Shown in pieces: positions 24,107 through 36,120 of a stretch of 64,000 nt of DNA (the first letter of the stretch is position 1; every line of letters begins with the position of its first letter). The stretch is from positions 868,001-932,000 of the forward strand of contig JAHREC010000011.1 of the NCBI GenBank assembly GCA_020081605.1. The letters run 5' to 3'. Made by a program: the position numbers and the translations under genes. The notes below the pieces were generated by a model, which saw nothing but the letters and a program-made list of their open reading frames with translations, did no database searches and was not told the origin of the DNA. The stretch comes from Albifimbria verrucaria (lineage: Eukaryota > Ascomycota > Sordariomycetes > Hypocreales > Stachybotryaceae).

Positions 24107-25279
24107 ATGCACTTCACTCCCATCTTTACCGTGGCACTGGCTGCCCTGTGCAACACCGCCGTCGCCCAGGTCAAGGGCGCGGCTGAGGGTTTCGCCAAGG
24201 GCGTTACCGGCGGCGCCAACAAGAACGTCGTTTACCCCAACACCAACGCGGAGCTGGTCAAGTACCTCGGCGACAGCACCGCCCGCACCATCGTCCTGCG
24301 CAAGACCTTCGACTTCACCAACACCGAGGGCACCGCCAGCGAGCAGGGTTGCGCCCCTGGGGCACCGGCAGCGCTTGCCAGCAAGCCATCAACAAGGACA
24401 ACTGGTGCGGCAACTACCAGCCCAACGCCCCAAGGTCTCCGTCAGCTACAGCAAGGCTGGTCTGCTGGGTATCACCGTCGGCAGCAACAAGTCGCTTGTC
24501 GGCGAGGGCAACAAGGGTGTCATCCGCGGCAAGGGTATCCGCATGGTCAGCGGCACCAAGAACGTCATCATCCAGAACATCCAGATTACCGACCTGAGTG
24601 AGTAGAAGTCGTTGTCCGAGTTGAAATGCTTATGCTAACGATTGACAGACCCTCGCTACGTCTGGGGTGGTGATGCCATCACCATTGACAACGCCGACCT
24701 TGTCTGGATCGACCACGTCACAACCTCCAAGATCGGTCGCCAGCACATCGTCTTCGGCACTCGCCCCTCGGGCCGTGTGACCGTTTCCAACTGCGACATT
24801 GACGGCCGCAGCACGTGGTCGGCTACCTGCGACGGCCGCCACTACTGGAACATGCTCTTCCTCGGCTCCAACGACATGATTACCCTCAAGAACAACTACA
24901 TCCACAGCACCTCTGGCCGTGCCCCAAGATTGGCGGCAACTCTCTCGTCCACGTCGTCAACAACTACTGGTACGACAACTCTGGCCACGCCTTTGAGCTG
25001 TCCGAGAGCGCCCAGGTCCTCATCGAGGGCAACGTGTTCCAGAACGTCAAGGCTTCCATGGAGGCCGGTGCCACTGGTCAGATGTTCGCTACTGGAGGCA
25101 GCGCCTGCTCGTCCGCCCTTGGCCGAAACTGCCAGATCAACGCCTACGGCAGCTCTACATCTCTCACTCGCGCCGACACTGGCTTCCTGGCCAACTTCCG
25201 CGGTAAGAACATTGCTGCCGCCGGCACCGCTGAGCAGGCCAAGAATGTCGTCAACACTGCCGGCTTCGGCCGCATTTAA
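24107..25279 (+). CDS. Secreted pectin lyase (PL1)
   Basis: Cleaves methyl-esterified pectin by beta-elimination outside the cell. Signal peptide [19 protein letters not shown]. The right-handed beta-helix shows family blocks: [102 protein letters not shown] marks pectin lyases rather than calcium-dependent pectate lyases. One intron at 24598-24648 has a TGCTAAC branch site. Three -1 losses, all C5 to C4, lie near 24354-24357, 24427-24430 and 24922-24925. After repair the protein is about 375 aa, normal for the family. High GC at third positions fits strong expression. Confidence 0.93.
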
Positions 25280-26255
25280 TTGGTGATTCTGCGCCCAGCA
25301 AGGGTGGAATCATGTGCATATATCTATTCATGTATATATCTATCAGCTGGTAATCAGCGGTATCTACCTATCTACTCAGCAAGTCAATGATACACTTGTC
25401 TCGGAGACAATGCCCGTGTTTATGAATGGTGACGAAATGAGTGTATCCCGTGAGTGTATGTGCATGCGTGTCTGTGTATCTGTGTCTCTGTGTCCGCGTA
25501 CATGGTTGTGTCGGCTTCATGAATCGCGAAAGTTCAAGCAATGGAATGTCTGATCGACTGAATGATGACGCCTAGTATTTTTAAGCAACGCAGATGCGAG
25601 ATGTGATGGTTTCACAATTGTCTAGCCACGTGAGATCGAGCTCCTTCCCTCCCCAAATCCTGCATCATAGAACACGTGAGAGCACGGCTGACCTACTCGA
25701 GCAGTACAACACTGCTTTGTACCAGGTATGTACCTCTTGCACATGACATGCAGCTTGGCCAAACCTGGTTCTTACAGATGCGCATCTCCCCGAGAAATGG
25801 GCAATCCGGTGCTCCAAAGGCCTCACCCACATCAAAGACAAAACCCAGACCAAGCCAGATCGAGCATGCTGATCTATCTTATCAACCAAAGACAGGGGTT
25901 GGCGAGGTTAATTAGGCCCTGTTTTCCTCTCCCTCCCCGCTATCGGTACCGCCAGGCCCAGGCCCAGGCTTAGGCCCGGAGAGGTACCGTCTCTCCCCTG
26001 CCATACCTGCTTCTGCCACGCAGAGTGACATAATGTCCATGTACCCTTGCATGACAGCTTCCTTCACCACCATCGTCACCACCACCTTGTTTTCCCTCTG
26101 CTACACTCCCTCGCACACCGAGACCTCGCCGTCTGTTGCTGTCCGTGCCCTGCCTTGGGCGACTTTTAAAAGACAGGTCCCATTGACTCGATCCTCGTCC
26201 TGAATCTCTTCCCGCGCCTCTTGACCCCTCGTCTTCTCTTATCTTCCCCTTCACG
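25280..26255. other. Intergenic, glutamine synthetase promoter
   Basis: Begins with a TATCTA/GTGT-rich low-complexity 3' flank (25310-25500). The rest is C/T-rich upstream sequence. The large minus-strand frame at 25970-26650 is an antisense shadow. Confidence 0.45.
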
Positions 26256-27804
26256 ATGACTTCCGAAACCATCACCGCCGACTCCCTCCCCGCCTTCTCG
26301 AGAACGACAATCGCGTTAAGCTCGCCGGCGTCGACGTCGATGGCATCCTCCGCGGCAAGGTCGTATCCAAGAAGAAGTTCCTCTCCATCGCTTCCTCCGG
26401 TTTCGGCTTCTGCTCCGTTATCTTTGGCTGGGACATGCATGATCAGACCTACCTGCGCGAACTCAAGATCTCCAACGCCCAGAATGGCTACCAGGACCTC
26501 CTTGCCATTCCCGACCTCTCCACCTTCCGTCGCATCCCTTGGGAGGGCAACATCCCCTTCTTCCTCGTTAGCTTCTTCGATCCAGACACCAAGAAGCCCG
26601 TAAGCGCCTGTCCGCGCGGCTTGCTCAGCACCCAGCTTGCGCGTCTGCAAGATAAGGGTTTTGGTGCCATGGCTGGCGGTTCGTCTCTACAATTACCTCT
26701 ACATCTCTGTTTCCAGCTGACATCAGTGCCCGTCTGCTCAATATCCAGCCGAGTACGAGTTCTACACTTTCCGCAGTCCCGACCCTAACACGTCGTCCCC
26801 GCAGCCTTCCTGCAACAGAACCCCCTCAACAGCTGCCCTCCTTAACTGAGGGCATGTTCGGCTACTCGATTGCCCGTCCTGTTCATAACCAGGACTGGTA
26901 CTACGACGTCTACGACACTTGCGACGCATTCAACTGCCCCATCGAAGGATGGCACACCGAGTCCGGCCCGGGCGTCTTCGAGGCTGCTCTCGAGTTTGGC
27001 GAGATTTCTCTCATGGCTGATCGCGCCAGCATGTTCAAGCATGTTGCCAAGAGTGTTGGTGTTAAGCACGGCATTACTCCATGCTTCATGGCCAAGCCCC
27101 GTCATGGCCTCCCGGGTAACAGTGGCCACATGCACATTTCCCTCGTGGACAAGGACGGCAAGAACCTGCTCGCCCGTGATGAGGTGGACAAGAACGCCCC
27201 TTGGGACGATATTGCTGGTCTGTCCGATCTGGGTCGGCATTTCCTGGCAGGCATCCTTGAAGGCCTCCCCGACATAATGCCGTTGCTCGCCCCCACCATC
27301 AACTCATACAAGCGCCTGGTTGAGAACTTCTGGGCGCCCGTCACCGTGTCATGGGGCCTCGAGCACCGTGCCGCTTCAGTCCGCCTCATTGCTCCTCCCA
27401 CCGCCAAGCCCGGTGCCACTCGTCTTGAGATTCGTGTTCCTGGCGCCGACACCAACCCATACTACGTCCTCGCCGCCATTCTTGGCCTTGGCTGGCGCGG
27501 CGTTGAGAAGAAGCTCGAGATCCCCTGCCCGCCACTCCCCGCGGCCAAGACGTCGGCGGCGAGTCTGACAAGGGCGAGCGTCTCGCCAAGTCGCTCAAGG
27601 AGGCGACTGCCCGGTTCATGCGCCCAAAGAGCATCGCGCGTGAGGTATTCGGCGACGACTTTGTCGAGCACTTTGGCGGCACTCGTGAGAACGAGGTCCG
27701 TCTATTCGAGGAAGCTGTCACAGATTGGTAGGTCTAGAATATTCCCACAATGTCAATAATACTAACAGCCCCAGGAAATGAAGCGCTACATCGAGACGGT
27801 ATAA
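26256..27804 (+). CDS. Glutamine synthetase-like protein (GSI-type)
   Basis: A member of the class I-like glutamine synthetase family of fungi, distinct from the main GSII enzyme. Members ligate ammonia or an amine to the gamma-carboxyl of glutamate using ATP; the exact substrate here is unknown. Blocks include AGVDVDGILRGKVVSKKK, FGWDMHDQTY, LPSLTEGMFGYS, EGWHTESGPGVFEAAL, HGITPCFMAKP, GLPGNSGHMHISL, LEHRAASVRLIAPP, ATRLEIRVPGADTNPYY and EVFGDDFVEHF. These contain the Glu metal ligands and the His and Arg of the active site. Introns are 26679-26748 and 27728-27774. At least four -1 C losses are needed (near 26297, about 26803-26806, about 26840 and about 27538). A fifth, at the last splice site, would restore the C-terminal EMKRYIETV. 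About 490 aa. Confidence 0.88.
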
Positions 27805-28324
27805 AGAGCCGGAGTTTAGGAACTGTTACGCCACGGAGCGAAAGCGTTGGATGGTTGGATATGTAGACGATTTTCGGTTTAGATATATACCCTTTTTTCG
27901 TTCACTGACTGCTCTATAATTGGTTGCCAAACATGCTGCTGTCCGACGATCCAAGCCCACCAACCACTGCCTCTCCAAATCATACAACACGATCTCATCA
28001 TATTCTAACAACATACACGTAAAAGCCCCTGTCTATTCCCAACCCACGCAAAAATATCCTAAACCGCGAGTAACACCCACCACATCATCGTCTTCATGAT
28101 AACCGCGATAGACCCAATAAATTTCCCCAACGCTCGTGCTTGCTCGCGCCAACCCAGTCTACATAGTATGATGGAGACGAAAATCTACCAGAAAGGTTCC
28201 AACACGGGGTTGATGCACGTAATAATTAAAAAGAGAAAAAGAAAAGAAAATAGAAGAAAATCATGGAACCCCTTGCGAGGAACCAAATTAGAAAGAAGAG
28301 AAAATGCGCAGCGGTCGTGTTGAA
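27805..28324. other. Convergent intergenic spacer
   Basis: 3' flanks of convergent genes, with an A-rich stretch (28225-28260). Nothing else is seen. Confidence 0.45.
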
Positions 28325-29553
28325 TCATGTGGTCCTCGGCTTCAATGGTTTCTTGGCTGTGATAAAGGTCCTGTACAAGGTTAGCACCACGCATCCAGGA
28401 GGACAATGCTGCACTTACACTCTGGCATAACTCCGTAACTTCGGGTCGCGCACCTCCTTCTTGACCCTGTCGAGCAGCTCCCGCGTCTCCTTGTCATCCC
28501 AGCCGTTCATGCCAAACAGCCGCATGGTCCAGTTCTCGAGGCCTAGCACAATCGTCAGTTACTTGGCGCACCAATCATATTGCCCAAACTCACCCGAGTC
28601 AATCATCTCTCCCAGGATCTCGCCTTTCTTCCGCGTCAATGGATCGTTGCCCCAGCTCTTAACGGGCAGCCAATCCGCTCGCTCACGGATACCCTCCGCG
28701 CCTAAATCGGACAGCCACTGCGCCACACGGGGCACGGGATCGAAGTCGAGCCCCTGGTGCATGCACATGGTCCCAAACGTCATCTCGTACTCCAGGCAAG
28801 CGGCGCCAATCTCGGGCTTCTCGCCCTTCTTGAGCCCTGGTAGGTCCGCATGTTCGGGCTCCACATCGAAGAATCGCGGGCGCACCTCTGTGAACTCGAG
28901 CTGGCCACCGGGCTTGAGGTGGTCAAAGGCGGAACGCAACAGGCCAGGCCAATCGCGGATGCCGCCACCGACCAGGTTGCGCATGTGGATGAAGTCGTAC
29001 AAGTGCGGAGGCCAGGGCTCCGCGGCGTCAGCAACCTCGAACATCAGGTTTGGCGGGACTTCCTGGGCAGCATAGAGATGCTCAGGTCGATGCCGAGGAT
29101 GTTGACGTGGGGATAGGCCTGTGCCATTTCGCAGGCCCAGAGGCCGCTGCCGGAGCCGACGTCGAGAATGGTGAATGGGGAGGAAGCGTGCGCGGGCGCG
29201 GATGTTCCGAACGGTAGCTTTGTGTCGACCAAGGCCCCGCCGAGGCACAGCTTGAACAGCTCGTGCTGCAGGGCCATGCGCTTCGCTTCGGACTCGTCGT
29301 TGGGCGACAGCACGCGACCCGAGCCGTGGTAGGTGTGGCCGTGCGCGCGAATCGGAGGCAGAGAGTCACCGGAGACGGAGGAGTAATTTGAGCTCGTCTC
29401 GCTGTCTCGCTTGGCGTCGTAGCTGTAGTCCTCGTCATCTTCGTCGTCGGCGACGCTGTTCTCGTCGGCGTACAGCGTGGGCCGATCAAGGTGGGATTGC
29501 GCAGCCGAGGGCGGGTTTTCCGCGCCGGCATCGTCAGATTTCGGCGGAGCCAT
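28325..29553 (-). CDS. SAM-dependent methyltransferase, LaeA/UMTA-like
   Basis: A Rossmann-fold methyltransferase of the fungal LaeA-like group. LaeA itself is a nuclear regulator of secondary metabolism and development; most relatives are uncharacterised. The N-terminal 50 residues are acidic and disordered (VADDEDDEDYSYDAKRDSE), followed by the group-typical GHTYHGSGRVLSPNDESE and LQHELFKL. SAM motif I is ILDVGSGSGLWACEMA with the acidic loop GIDLS; the later HMRNLVGGGIRDWPGL and LKPGGQLEFTEV are motifs II/III. Introns are 28543-28593 and 28371-28418; the end reads FITAKKPLKPRTT. One -1 loss is inferred near 29085 (DLS-x-LYAAQEVPP). A divergent promoter is not shared; the next gene lies 2.5 kb away. 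About 370 aa. Confidence 0.87.
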
Positions 29554-30678
29554 GGCGGGCGATGGCCGAGCGGGTGCGAGTTAAAACGTGGGGTGAGATT
29601 GCTGTCGCAGGACGTGGTTGGTTTCGACTATTGACTATTGTCCTCTAGCGACCGCCTTGTGGTGTCGCAGTGACGCAGGAAATCATCAACCCATTCGATC
29701 GTGGTCTGGGTAATGTCGCAAGTCGCACAGACGCGTGCACGTGTGTATCTCGGATGTCGTCTGGTCGCCCCTGCGTGGTAGCGTGGGCGAAGACCGGGAC
29801 GTACCCCGCGGATAGCTTCCGCCGACTATAACGAGATAGGACAAGTGAGATGCAGCCGTCTGGTGGAGGCTGGTGGTAAACGCAGTCGTCGCGAGCCAAG
29901 GCGTCAAGGTCTGGCTGTTCCTGTAGGGGTGTGCGCGTGTCCCGTTTTGTTGGATATGATCTTCAGCTCAGTTGACGGGCGACGGGCGACGGAATGGAAG
30001 CGCAGGGCAGGTCCAGCTAGATAGGCAACTGAGGACGGCAGGGGCGGCGGCAACAGATCACGATAGGCTCCATGATGGGATTGGAGGGGAGGGAGGAAGA
30101 GGCTAGCTTTTGCGGGAGCGTGAAGGGGAGATGCCCTTGTCGTCGCTCGTGCTCGCTTGCGCCAAAACCCACGTGTCTCGCGTATCAGTTTGGTAAGGCT
30201 GGGGCTGGCTGTCAACCAAAAACCCTACGTCGGAAATTAGACAAGGGAAAAAATAAACAGAGAAAGGGTCGCCGAGTGGGAGAGCAGCGAGTCGTAAGTT
30301 TGTGAGTAACGTGAGAGGAGGAGGCTTGGTGGACAAGGGTGCGGGTTGTCAATTGCAAGGATGCGAAGAGGGTCGAAACGTGGGATCAGGGGATGTGGGA
30401 GGAGCACATCAGAGGCTAATCCTGCCCAGACAAGCCAGAGCAGCCCCAGAACAGCCCCGGAGCGGTCCCCAGGGCGGCCTAGGGAGCCCAGAGGAAGCCC
30501 AGAGGAAGCCCGAGGAGCCCTGGAGCGGTAGCTAATAGGCTGGGAAACAGTGACACACGCAGCGCTGGAGGGTGGGCAGGCAAGGCCAGGCGCTCGCTCC
30601 ACTGCGGATCCTCCCACCACTCAGCACTGTCCAAATCTTCAATATCACCGTTGGACCAAGCAGCCACCTCCCTCCTTC

Positions 30679-30775
30679 TTCCTCTTCCTCCACCTCCACC
30701 TCCACCTCCACCTCCACATTTACAATCCACCTCGACCACCACCACCACCACCACCATCACCACAACCACCACCAA
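30679..30775. repeat. CCACCT hexamer followed by CAC/ACC triplet repeats
   Basis: Five tight copies of CTCCAC-type hexamer (30688-30717), then an A/C triplet run (30735-30775). Polypyrimidine-like on one strand. Confidence 0.85.
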
Positions 30776-30831
30776 CTAACGACCGGCCCCTCCCCTCCCT
30801 TTCCCTACCTGCTGCTGTGTGCCAGGCCGGC

Positions 30832-30920
30832 CATGTCATGCTATGCTATGCCACGCTATGCGATGCCATGCGATGCCATGCTATGCTATGCCATGCTATG
30901 TCATGCTATGTCATGCCCAT
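30832..30920. repeat. ATGCY pentamer array
   Basis: About 17 degenerate 5-nt units alternating ATGCT, ATGCC, ATGTC and ATGCG. The phase is kept over 85 bases. No coding or structural role is evident. Confidence 0.85.
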
Positions 30921-32085
30921 GCAAATCGCCATGTGCCAGCCAGTCCTCCTCAAACCCGTCCAGCCGCCACCCTCACGCTAGGCCCCTCCAGCCAAGCCCC
31001 AGCTAAGGCAGAAAACGTTGCACCCAACCTCGTTTATCTCGACGACGATGACAGCAACAAGCAGCAATATATCCGTCTACGGCTGGTCCAGCTCGGCTCT
31101 CGTTCGTCGTCCCCACCCCTCGTTTTCGTCCCTGGTCAACTTGGCGTCAGATAGTTCCCTCCAGCTTTCGGAAATTCCTCCGCCCGCGCCAGCGAGTCAG
31201 TCAGTCAGTCACCAACACGCAACCTGCTTCATCACGAACGACCAGCATGACGGGGGTCTTTTGTTCTGACTGTGCCGCACGTCTGTCTGTGCTCCCAAAG
31301 TCCTTGATTACTGCGGCTCCCGACTGCCGTTCCCAACCCTGCAGACGACGGCCTTGATTTCCGCGTCCCGTTACATCCCACGGTCTGCATAAGGCATCTC
31401 CTCCGAGCCATGACAAACCCCTGCCCATGACGAACCAACCAACCAACCCTCCAAACGGTCCAATCACTTGCTCTAGCTCGAGTAAGCACCCTATCGCTCG
31501 GTCGCCCACGCTCACTCACTCGCTCATTCACTCGCTCACTTGGCTCACTATCTTTTTGTGCAAGGCTTAACCCGTCGGCTTAAATCACGACTACCCGTGT
31601 CAAAACGCCTTTCGTTCGTTCCATGTCATGCAGTCATTAAGTCCCCATTACCATACTCCATACTTCGATCCGTGCCATATTCATGAATTCGTCAGCCTCC
31701 CTCCATTCCTTCACCAACAGAACCCAGACCAGGACTCCAGAGCCACCTCGTTTTCTTGCCGAGTCTTCCTGTATCCCCAACCTGTGCCCCAGACTTTTTT
31801 TTTGGCCTCCACACCCGCCATTCGCTTGTGCCCTGCCTGAACCCGAACCCCTTTCATGCCAATGTCTTTGTTTGCTTGTCATGCAGCAGTTGTGCAATCT
31901 GAATCATCGAGGTGTGCCCGGTAGCCCCCTCTCTCAGCCATTACTTTATATACAACGCTCGTTAAGTTATAGTAAACCTTGTTCCCTCCCCGGTTAAGGC
32001 ACACGCGTCTGCACCTCCAACCATTACACCATATCAGCTGCCCTATCTTTCTTCTCCTCAATCCGGCAAAGGCGGGACCGTCTCC

Positions 32086-34037
32086 TCACGAATCCTTCCT
32101 AGACCTTCGCCTACCTCCCACCCTCCCGTCTATGCCCTCGTCATCCGGGCACCATTCCTCGGGGTGGAAATCCGGGTTTCCATAGTGCGCCCTGTTCCAC
32201 ACACTGTTCTTAAACGTGTTGGTCGTCACTTGGAACGTCTGTTCCGGCAGGCTACTCTTGCCCTTCTCGTAGTCGAGCTGAACCGGACTAAACCGGATGT
32301 GATAGCCCGACTGTGCGAGGCTATTCTGGTTCTGCATGCCCTGCATCATCCCGCTCTGTGCGCCCAGGCTCGACGCGCCCCCTACCACGGGCGGGCCAGA
32401 ACCTATTGGTGTAGTTGGCGACAGAGGTGTCGTGGGCGTTGCGGACGGCGGTCCTGTCGCCAAGACGGGTGGCTGCTGTTGAGGTGCCGCTTGCGTGGTT
32501 GATGTCGACATCCCTCGGGAAACTGCATCAACCACTGGCCCTGTTGTTGAGGAGCGAACGGCTCGGTGATGGGGCTTGGGGCCGACGGCGACGCCAGAGG
32601 TGGAGAAATGTCCGAGCTCGTCGGCCCAAACCCCGGCATCATGGCCAGCGAGGTAAAGTTGCCCAAGGAGTAGGTCTCCAGGTCTTGTTGTGTGCCGGCG
32701 ATACTTATCTGATGCGTGAAGCCGCTGACTCTATTGACTTGCATCGTGACTGGCTGGGCCGGCACGCTTACTGGCGGCTCGGGTGACTGATATAAAATGT
32801 CGTAGTGATCTGGTCGGTACAATAGATAAATCATGGGACCCAGGCTCGCCACATCCTGGCCATTTGCTTCCTCCGGGAAGCGATACGTGTTGACCTGGGT
32901 GCCCGGGCTTCGATCTAGGTATGCAATTTCTAGCACAAAGTTGACTGGTTTGAGGAGTATGTTGGCCAGGGCGACGATTCCCAAATGTTCAATCTCGCGG
33001 TTGATAATCTCCACCGAATGACTGCAGTAGCCTTGGATGCCCTGCGCATCAGCGACGAAAGGGTTGTAGGTGTCCGCGTTGGCTTTGAGATAGGTCGCGG
33101 CCAGCAGACGGAGGTAGTAAATGATGCCGCCAGCCACGTTTGCGTCGTTCCAACGCTGGTGCAGCATCATATATGAGGCAGTGGGATTTCCGACATTGGC
33201 TGCCAGATCCCGAAGTAGTTGGAACGCTTCATCGGCCCAATCTTCAAAGTAGCTGTACCCGCCAACTGTTTCCAGCATCTGGTTGAGGCTGGTCAAACGG
33301 GCGACTTCGCCCTCGATTTGGCCTTGATCGCCAACTTCGATCAATTTTTCATAATACGAGAAACCAATGGCTGAACAACTACGAGTTAGCGCATGAACCT
33401 AACACTCCGCTGGGACCCGGAAAATCCCCAAATTTCCCAACCGCTGCACGCTCGACCACACGCACGCTTCCAACCGAGGCAGCTCTATTGCATCGCTTTG
33501 ATATGTACATGGGTGTGAGGGGCATGCAGAGCAAGCGGTGAGAAATTGGGGCGCAAGACAACATGAGGGGAAATAGAAAGGAGCGCAGCGAAAAAGGCAC
33601 TCACCTCTCCAGCCACAGTTTCCGTCGCCCTGGATTGGACGGTAGTGGGAGTATGTCTGAGGTAAAGCCTGCGGGTTACATGGGTAAGTGACTGGTCATC
33701 TGGTGGGCAGCTGTTTCTGCTCATGAACTGGGGGTCATGGCGGGAGGGGCCGTGTGCTAGGAAATGGGGAAAGGGAAGGACGAACAATGGTTTTCTCAAC
33801 GTAAACCTGATCGGCCCTGGCGTACTCATGCGTAATGGCATCACTGGATGTCTTTTCCCCTACAAAGGTCCCTAGGCAAAATGCCATGTTAGCGAGGAGG
33901 CAGGCTGGTGGGCGGCGGAACTCGGGCAATGATGGAGCGGGCATTGGCGGACGTACCTTGAGGTCTGGCTGATAGTCCTCGGCAGCTTCCTGCTGGGCAG
34001 CGACGTCGTGCTGGGGCTGCTGCTGTTGAGAGGCCAT
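32086..34037 (-). CDS. Otubain-type ubiquitin thioesterase (peptidase C65)
   Basis: A deubiquitinase of the OTUB1 family. N-terminal block VGEKTSSDAITHEYARAD; catalytic core QGDGNCGWRAIGFSYYE with Asp and the nucleophile Cys; catalytic-His region YRPDHYDILY. Four exons on the minus strand: 34037-33957, 33871-33786, 33668-33605 and 33370-32086; introns of 85, 117 and 234 nt splice in phase. Two -1 losses: a G near 33863 (restores GPLVGEK) and a C near 32519 (restores FPRGMSTS). After the OTU fold there is a low-complexity Pro/Gln/Ser-rich extension and a conserved tail (TFKNSVWNRAHYGNPDF) typical of fungal otubains. The ATG at 34037 is chosen because the upstream poly-Ser reading is not conserved in type. 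The long third intron is unusual for the window. Confidence 0.9.
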
Positions 34038-35820
34038 GTCGAAGTCGAATGATGATTGCTGGGAGGGAGGAAATTGAGACCGGCGCCGCGGTAGGCGAAG
34101 GAGATTTGTAACGGCAATGCCGGCGGCAGCTGCGGCTACCGAAGAAGAAGGTGATGAGGTGGATAGCGAGGGTGATGAAGAAGAGGAAGAGGACGAGGAG
34201 ATAACCGAGACAGGTTTCGAGGCGTAGCGGCGGCCAGCGATGGCAGCGGCCGCGACGCCCACGCCCACAGCAGGCTCAGGTTTTGGGTCAGGTTCTTGAC
34301 GAGGTCGTGCAGGCGCAGGACCAGAGATCAGGCCAGATCCCGACCCTGCTCCTCCACCACCGGGCGCGAACAGGAAGCCAAAGTCGGCGATGGGGGTCAG
34401 AGCATAGGGAGCGTCGGAGAAGTGAGATGAAGCAAAGGCGTTGGCCTCGGCTCGTACATGCCCTCTCTTTTGATGATGGACGTTGAACGGGCGCGAAGCA
34501 GCTAAACCGGTGGGGAAGTAAATGTAATTAGGTCGGTTGGTGGGGTGGGGAACTGGCAGAGAAGAGCTCGGGAAGCCAAGCTATTTTGAGAGCGTTGGCG
34601 ACGGCGATGACGATGGTCAGTCAGTTAGGTTAGTGAGTTAGCCTTTTTTTTTTTTTGCGGCCCAAGGGTTTCTGGGGAGTCGATGGAGCAGACGAGGGAG
34701 AGCGAAGAACCAGTTGCTGGTGCGTTAGCGTTGGTTGACATTTAGCGTCCCGGCCGCACGTTTTAGTCCCCCTCTGTTCTTGTTGAAGAGCAACGACGAC
34801 CGCGGGGTGTGATTGTTCTTCCTGCTTGGCGAGCGCCTTTCCTGAATGGCTGGAGGCAGACGTGATGTAACGAGGCTTGGAGCCAATGTCCAGCGGCGAG
34901 GGATGTGATTTGGAACTGGGTTGTGTCGGTGACGAGGAGCTTGCACGCATGCGTGTGCACGCAGACAGCACAGCGCAGGACGCACACAGAGTAGAGAGAC
35001 ACACACAAAAGGTACGGCGGGGAAATAATTCAAGTTGGACGGGATCCCAGCGGGCGTGGTGTAGATCAGTGAGCCTAGCGTCCGTCCCACCGTCGTCGGC
35101 GACAGGGGTACAGGCCTGAAGACTCGGTGGAGCCAAAATTGGTCGTCGCCGCTCGTTGATAGCTTGGCGCCAGATGGTTGCTGAGACGGAGCCGAAGGAC
35201 GGAGTCGTCGACAGAGTCAGCGCCGTGAGATGTTCAAGGGGGCGAGGCCACAGGTTCGGGGCCGACAAGATCACTGGTCGATCCGCGTGGTCGCACACAC
35301 CGCTGCTGCAGCCGACGGGTCGCTACGTATCCAATGAGTCCGGTTGAGGCGATCGCCCAGTCAATATGGCCTGACAAGTCAAGCGAGATCCGTCCGGTCT
35401 GGGGTTTGCCAATTGAGCTGAAGAGCAGCCCTGGGCAATAAAGTTGTCGGCGGCCAGGGTCAGGGTTCTTGTGCGTGATGACGGGAACGGTTCGCGAGGA
35501 GAAAGATTTTTCCGTTTATTGCCTGCAATGTCAAAGATGGATGAAGATGGCGTTGGGGATGAGCTCGGCCGAAGAGGGACGAGCAGCGTAGCGTAGCGAG
35601 CCAAGCGTAACGTAGCGTTGGAGAGAGAGGCGATGGGCAGGAAGCGAGATGGAAATGGGAGAGGGGCACAACCGCTCGTGTGAGATGCGGAAGCCAGCAA
35701 TTAAAAGGAAGAGGGGGACCAGCAAAGAAGAATGGAAGAGAGGGAGGGAAAAAATTGATGCAGGAGGAAGAAGAAAGAAACCAAGGACGCAAGATGAAAT
35801 CTTCACCTCTCGGTCGGAAT

Positions 35821-35863
35821 TGGGATGTGGATGGGGATGGGGATGGGAATGGGAATGGGAAGG
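35821..35863 (+). repeat. GGGGAT/GGGAAT hexamer repeat, G-quadruplex potential
   Basis: Six G-tracts of three or four on the plus strand within about 42 bases, separated by AT or AAT. This meets the usual G3+N1-7 rule. Confidence 0.8.
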
Positions 35864-36046
35864 AGCACCCGCATTACGTACAGTCCATGCAACAGCGGCT
35901 GAAGCTTCTTCTTCTTTTTCCTTTTTTCCCTTTTTTTCTCTCACTGTCGTCTTGTCGTCCCTTTTTCCCGTTTGACCGATCTTCACTTTTTTTGTATCCT
36001 CGCTTGCGTTTCCTCGTCTTGTATGGCGCCGATGCCAGGGTCACCC

Positions 36047-36120
36047 TTTCAGCATGGTCAAGGTCAAGGTCCAGGTCAAGGTTAAGGTGAGGTAAAGACA
36101 AGGCAAGGCAAGGCAAGGCG
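36047..36120 (+). repeat. AAGGTC then AAGGC short repeats
   Basis: Degenerate CAAGGT/CAGGTC units (36057-36090) followed by four or five exact CAAGG pentamers (36097-36118). Confidence 0.7.

Larger units (their letters stand above)
29554..32085. other. 2.5-kb GC-rich spacer with simple repeats
   Basis: No supported gene. It holds upstream sequence of the methyltransferase and the 3' flank of otubain, with several microsatellites (30679-30775, 30832-30920) and CAGT/CACT-type short repeats near 31195-31210 and 31510-31545. Overlapping long frames are composition artefacts. Confidence 0.45.

Noticed and set aside
25970..26650. A 226-codon minus-strand frame
   Set aside because: Antisense to the first exon of the glutamine synthetase-like gene; Gly/Glu/Val-rich composition with no domain.
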